NCBI GenBank assembly: GCA_022749905.1
Contig: JAKIWU010000066.1
Location: forward strand, 1-7,643
DNA: 7,643 nucleotides
DNA from: Thermoplasmata archaeon
Lineage (GTDB): Archaea > Thermoplasmatota > Thermoplasmata > Lutacidiplasmatales > UBA184
Direction of reading: 5' to 3'
Position 1 is the stretch's first letter. Every line of letters begins with the position of its first letter. Positions 4,922-7,643 of this stretch are shown here, in pieces. Under the pieces are notes generated by a model. That model was given only the letters and a program-made list of their open reading frames with translations, searched no databases and was not told where the DNA came from. Made by a program: the position numbers and the translations under genes.

Positions 4922-6170
4922 TCGCCACCGGCACGGCCGGGCCCGCGTCCGCTGCTCGCACTCCGTCCCGGTATCGGATCGTCGTGAGAACCACGAGCGC
5001 GACGGCGATCCCGCCGAAGTAGACGTCGAGGCCCGCCGGGCCGTACCGTCCGAAGAGCGCGGTCGAGAGGACAAGGCCCCCGAGCATCCCGAGACTGATG
5101 GAGAGTGTGTAGACCGACATCGTGGTCGCCCGAGAGAACGACCGGCTCGCGTCCGTGAGGGCGGCGAGCGCCGCCGGGCCGTACGCGAGCGCTGCGAGCG
5201 TGCTCACGCCGACGAACCCGAGGAGGATGGGCACCGGGCCGAAGGTCGCGAGGAGCCCCGCGCCGGCGAGGACCCCGACAAACCCGATGGTCCCCACGAT
5301 CATGAGCCTCGTCCGACCGTACCGGTCGGCGAGCCTCCCGAAATACGGCTGGGTCAGCAGGAGGAGAAGCCCACCGACCCCGATGAGGAGCGAGAGCTCA
5401 CCCGCGGGGATCCCTGCTCCCGTCGAGGCTGTTCCGAGGAAGACGAACAACGTACCGAGCAGGAGGTAGATCACGAGCCACGGGAGGGTCACCAGGAGCA
5501 CCTCGCGGCGGAATGCGGTCCGGAGGAGTTCCTCGAACCCTATCCACCGGTGGCCGCCGACGGGTTCGTCCATGCCTCGCAACGCGAGGAATCCGAGCCC
5601 GAACCCGCCGGCGAGGACCGCGGCCCCGAGGTCGAAGATGCGTCCCAGCGTCGCATTGGGGAGAAGTCCGAGAAACCCAAACCCGACTGCGAAGCCCAGG
5701 ATCCACCCGAGGAGATTGACGGAGTCGAAACGGCCCATCTCGTAGCCCCGTTCCTCCGCTCCGGCCTCGTCCCCCACGAGCGCGAGGCTCGTGGTGAGGA
5801 TCGCCCCGCTCGCCACACCGAAGAGGAGGTTGAGCCCGCCGAGCCAGATCCAGTTGCGGGAGAGGGTGAACAGGAACATCATCACGGCCGCGGCCCCGAT
5901 CGCCCCGAGGAGGACGGGGAATCGGCCCCGTCGATCGGCGAGGCCCCCCGTGAGGAGGACCGTGGAGAATTCACCGACCGGAGCCATCGCCCCGAGGAGG
6001 CCGATGGTGCCGACATCGGCGGTGTCGATGCCCACCGAACTCCCCGAGATGTACGAGGCGAAGACGCTGATCGTCACGCCGAAGGCGAACCGAACGAGGA
6101 ACGTGGACCCGAAGACCACCCGCAGTACTCGGAGGCGATCCCTCCCCCACGGTCCGGAACCTGCGGGCAC
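4902..6170 (-). CDS. Major facilitator superfamily (MFS) transporter
   Basis: Secondary transporter of the MFS in the cytoplasmic membrane; the substrate cannot be told from sequence, though drug- or sugar-efflux-like members look similar. About 422 residues with a 12-helix hydrophobic pattern in two halves. The loop 2-3 signature GGLADRRGR is near residues 75-83 and its second-half copy GRLADRYGR near 278-286, which marks the internal duplication. I prefer GTG 6170, 11 nt after the glyoxalase stop and about 15 residues before TM1. TTG 6221 would add 17 residues and overlap the glyoxalase gene by 40 nt. Neither start has a good Shine-Dalgarno. It is probably the last gene of a GluRS-glyoxalase-MFS transcript, and its final 20 nt overlap the 3' end of the opposing CDF gene. 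Confidence 0.87.
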   Translation of the reverse strand: MPAGSGPWGRDRLRVLRVVFGSTFLVRFAFGVTISVFASYISGSSVGIDTADVGTIGLLGAMAPVGEFSTVLLTGGLADRRGRFPVLLGAIGAAAVMMFLFTLSRNWIWLGGLNLLFGVASGAILTTSLALVGDEAGAEERGYEMGRFDSVNLLGWILGFAVGFGFLGLLPNATLGRIFDLGAAVLAGGFGLGFLALRGMDEPVGGHRWIGFEELLRTAFRREVLLVTLPWLVIYLLLGTLFVFLGTASTGAGIPAGELSLLIGVGGLLLLLTQPYFGRLADRYGRTRLMIVGTIGFVGVLAGAGLLATFGPVPILLGFVGVSTLAALAYGPAALAALTDASRSFSRATTMSVYTLSISLGMLGGLVLSTALFGRYGPAGLDVYFGGIAVALVVLTTIRYRDGVRAADAGPAVPVATRPPAQ

Positions 6171-6181
6171 GGATGGTGGTG

Positions 6182-6571
6182 CTATCGCCCGCCCCCATCG
6201 CGCTGGATGAGTTCGATCCAAATCCCGTCCGGATCCAGCACGAACGCGAGGTGACCGGATCCCCCGGCGAGCCGGAACGGTTCCTTCGCCACGGTGACCC
6301 CGTCGGCGCGAGCCCGAGCCAGGAACGCCTCGAGGTCCGGGACCGCGAAGGCGATGTGGTCGAGCTGCTCACCCGGATCGATCGAGGCCTTCCCCCCCCA
6401 GCACGTGAGCTCGATTTCGCCCCCGCTTTCCGGATCGCGGACAAAGGCGATCTCGGCGTGATTCTCCGGGATCGTGCGGCGGCGCACGAACTCGAGTCCG
6501 AGGAGCTTCGTGTAGAAGGCCAGGCTTCGGTCGATGTTCCGGACGGTCACGGAGGTGTGCAGGAGCCTCAT
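6182..6571 (-). CDS. Glyoxalase I-like VOC-family protein (lactoylglutathione lyase-like)
   Basis: Small metal enzyme of the vicinal oxygen chelate fold. Glyoxalase I isomerises the hemithioacetal of methylglyoxal and a thiol to an acyl thioester. The 129-residue protein has two beta-alpha-beta-beta-beta modules. The opening MRLLHT is the same as in E. coli GloA, and the four metal ligands are at matching places: H5, E54 (EIEL), H72 (LDHIAF) and E120 (WIELI); FYTKLLG (19-25) is also GloA-like. Length equals typical single-domain GloA. ATG 6571 is clear, since the family begins exactly there; the in-frame extension upstream runs into the GluRS gene. It lies 44 nt after GluRS and just before the MFS gene on the same strand. 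Archaea generally lack glutathione, so the thiol cofactor or even the substrate may differ. Other VOC activities remain possible. Confidence 0.88.
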   Translation of the reverse strand: MRLLHTSVTVRNIDRSLAFYTKLLGLEFVRRRTIPENHAEIAFVRDPESGGEIELTCWGGKASIDPGEQLDHIAFAVPDLEAFLARARADGVTVAKEPFRLAGGSGHLAFVLDPDGIWIELIQRDGGGR

Positions 6572-6615
6572 CGTTCGCTGCGATCCCCCTTGGAACTCGG
6601 CCCGCGCTCCTTCCT

Positions 6616-7643
6616 TCAGGGGTGGCCGAAACACGCCGCGACCGGTTCCGTCCCGGGAGTCCAGTCCGCCTCGAGGCGCACGAAGCCGACCCGTTCGAAC
6701 TGGTACCGATCCCTCGGCCTCGCCCTCTTGAGGCTCACCTCGGCGCGTCCGCTCCGCCGCGAGCCGTCCGGATCGAGCAGCGTCAAGGCAACAGAGTCCC
6801 GAGCGCTCACCCACTGCAGGCGGGGCAGGCGCCGATTCTCCTTCGAGGTGAACGTCGCGCCGACGGGCCCGGCGTTCGGCAGCTCCGCGGGAAGACGGAG
6901 GTTCGCGAGGTCCTTCAGCCGGACCTCCTCGCCGAGGTGTGCGCGAACGTCGGCGCCGGCGAGCCAGAAGCCGGGGCCGGCCGCGACCGATCGTCGGCCA
7001 AGCTCAGGTCGGTCGGGGTGATTCGCGAGCTCCACCGCCGAGAGGTCCTCCGGATACCCGGCGACGTCCACGCGGATGGGGTCCGGAACGAACGCCCGTC
7101 GCTCGGTGGTCGGATCGAGGATCTGACGGTTTTCCGCGTAGAGCGTCTCGGCAGGCACCTCGATGTCGGCGAGCGACATTCCGAAGGACAGGGTGAACTT
7201 CCGCAGGGCCTCCGAGGTGATCCCACGCCGGTCGAGGGAATCGATCGACCAGAGCCTCGGATCGGCCCATCCATCGAACTCGCCGGCCCGGACCTGGGCG
7301 TACCCCTTGCTCTTCGAGAGCTTCGCTTCGGCGACCCTCAGGAGGCCCCAGTGCACGAACGCCGGGCCCCCCAACCCGAGGAGGTCCCAGAGAAACCGCT
7401 CCATGCGGTCCTCGATGACGAGATCCTTCCCGCGCAGCACGTGCGTGATGCCGAGCTCGACGTCGTCGACCGCCCAGGAGAACTCGAGCATGGGCCACAC
7501 CCGATACTTGCGTCCCACGCGCGGGTGATCGAGGTCGCTCAAGCGACAGAGGACCCGATCGCGAAACGCCGGGTCCGGGTCAGCGAGGGAGGTCCGAAGT
7601 CGGAGGACGGCCCCTCCCGGCGCGTACGCGCCCGAGAGCATCC
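6616..7643 (-). CDS. gltX: Glutamyl-tRNA synthetase, archaeal/eukaryal type, C-terminal part (partial)
   Basis: Class I aminoacyl-tRNA synthetase attaching glutamate to tRNA; in archaea without GlnRS it also charges tRNA-Gln as the first step of the GatDE route. About 342 residues are visible; the N-terminal part with the HIGH motif lies beyond the right edge. Present are the end of the catalytic core (DLDHPRVGRKYRVWPMLEFS, then DDVELGITHVLRGKDL) and the ATP-binding KMSKS-type loop as LSKSK at about 7306-7320, preceded by FVHWGLLRV. The remainder is the all-beta anticodon-binding part typical of archaeal GluRS and GlnRS (ENRRLPRLQWV near the end), not the helical domain of bacterial GluRS. 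The match to GlnRS is also close, but archaeal context favours GluRS. It is upstream of the glyoxalase and MFS genes on the same strand. Confidence 0.9.
   Translation of the reverse strand, partial: MLSGAYAPGGAVLRLRTSLADPDPAFRDRVLCRLSDLDHPRVGRKYRVWPMLEFSWAVDDVELGITHVLRGKDLVIEDRMERFLWDLLGLGGPAFVHWGLLRVAEAKLSKSKGYAQVRAGEFDGWADPRLWSIDSLDRRGITSEALRKFTLSFGMSLADIEVPAETLYAENRQILDPTTERRAFVPDPIRVDVAGYPEDLSAVELANHPDRPELGRRSVAAGPGFWLAGADVRAHLGEEVRLKDLANLRLPAELPNAGPVGATFTSKENRRLPRLQWVSARDSVALTLLDPDGSRRSGRAEVSLKRARPRDRYQFERVGFVRLEADWTPGTEPVAACFGHP

Noticed and set aside
4905..6254. Open plus-strand frame of 449 codons rich in Glu, Arg, Asp and Pro.
   Set aside because: It is antisense to the clear MFS gene, has no domain-like pattern, and long antisense frames are expected in GC-rich DNA.
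1..7643. CRISPR arrays, insertion sequences, phage genes or a defence island.
   Set aside because: No spaced direct repeats, transposase or integrase motifs or terminal inverted repeats were seen; the genes are mostly housekeeping.

Overview
The window is a high-GC piece of chromosome that reads as archaeal. The strongest evidence is two adjacent tRNA genes interrupted by short introns with textbook bulge-helix-bulge (BHB) splice motifs and lacking an encoded CCA. Supporting this are a Tsr3 (DUF367) rRNA-modification enzyme, the C-terminal part of an archaeal/eukaryal-type glutamyl-tRNA synthetase, a DhnA/FbaB-type class I aldolase, a PPP-family phosphatase and TATA-like boxes upstream of several genes. 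I cannot fix the lineage; a high-GC member of the Thermoplasmatota is a guess.

Layout. 1-749 (minus): N-terminal part of an ABC transporter inner-membrane permease that runs off the left edge. 750-984: divergent promoter region. 985-1267 (plus): tRNA-Gln(CUG) with one intron at position 59/60, then tRNA-Leu(UAG) with two introns (21/22 and 59/60), 31 nt apart and probably co-transcribed. 1268-1436: non-coding, with an inverted repeat. 1437-2345 (plus): PPP-family Ser/Thr phosphatase. 2346-2393: convergent gap with a perfect GC hairpin. 2394-3888 (minus): class I fructose-bisphosphate aldolase followed by overlapping tsr3. 3889-4036: divergent promoter region. 4037-4921 (plus): cation diffusion facilitator (CDF) transporter, whose 3' end overlaps by 20 nt the tail of a convergent MFS transporter. 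4902-7643 (minus): a possible operon of glutamyl-tRNA synthetase (N-terminal part outside the window), a GloA-like glyoxalase and the MFS transporter.

How the genes relate. Most of the window is ordinary housekeeping: translation (two tRNAs, GluRS, Tsr3), sugar-phosphate metabolism (aldolase), methylglyoxal-type detoxification (glyoxalase), transport and signalling. Archaea generally lack GlnRS; a non-discriminating GluRS charges tRNA-Gln with Glu before amidation by GatDE, so the GluRS and tRNA-Gln here probably act in the same pathway.

The standout is the tRNA pair. Three introns (34, 27 and 32 nt) sit at non-canonical positions. All three splice sites can be placed to the base from BHB geometry, and removing them restores consensus D- and T-loops. 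An annotation that allows only anticodon-loop introns would probably miss or mis-fold both genes.
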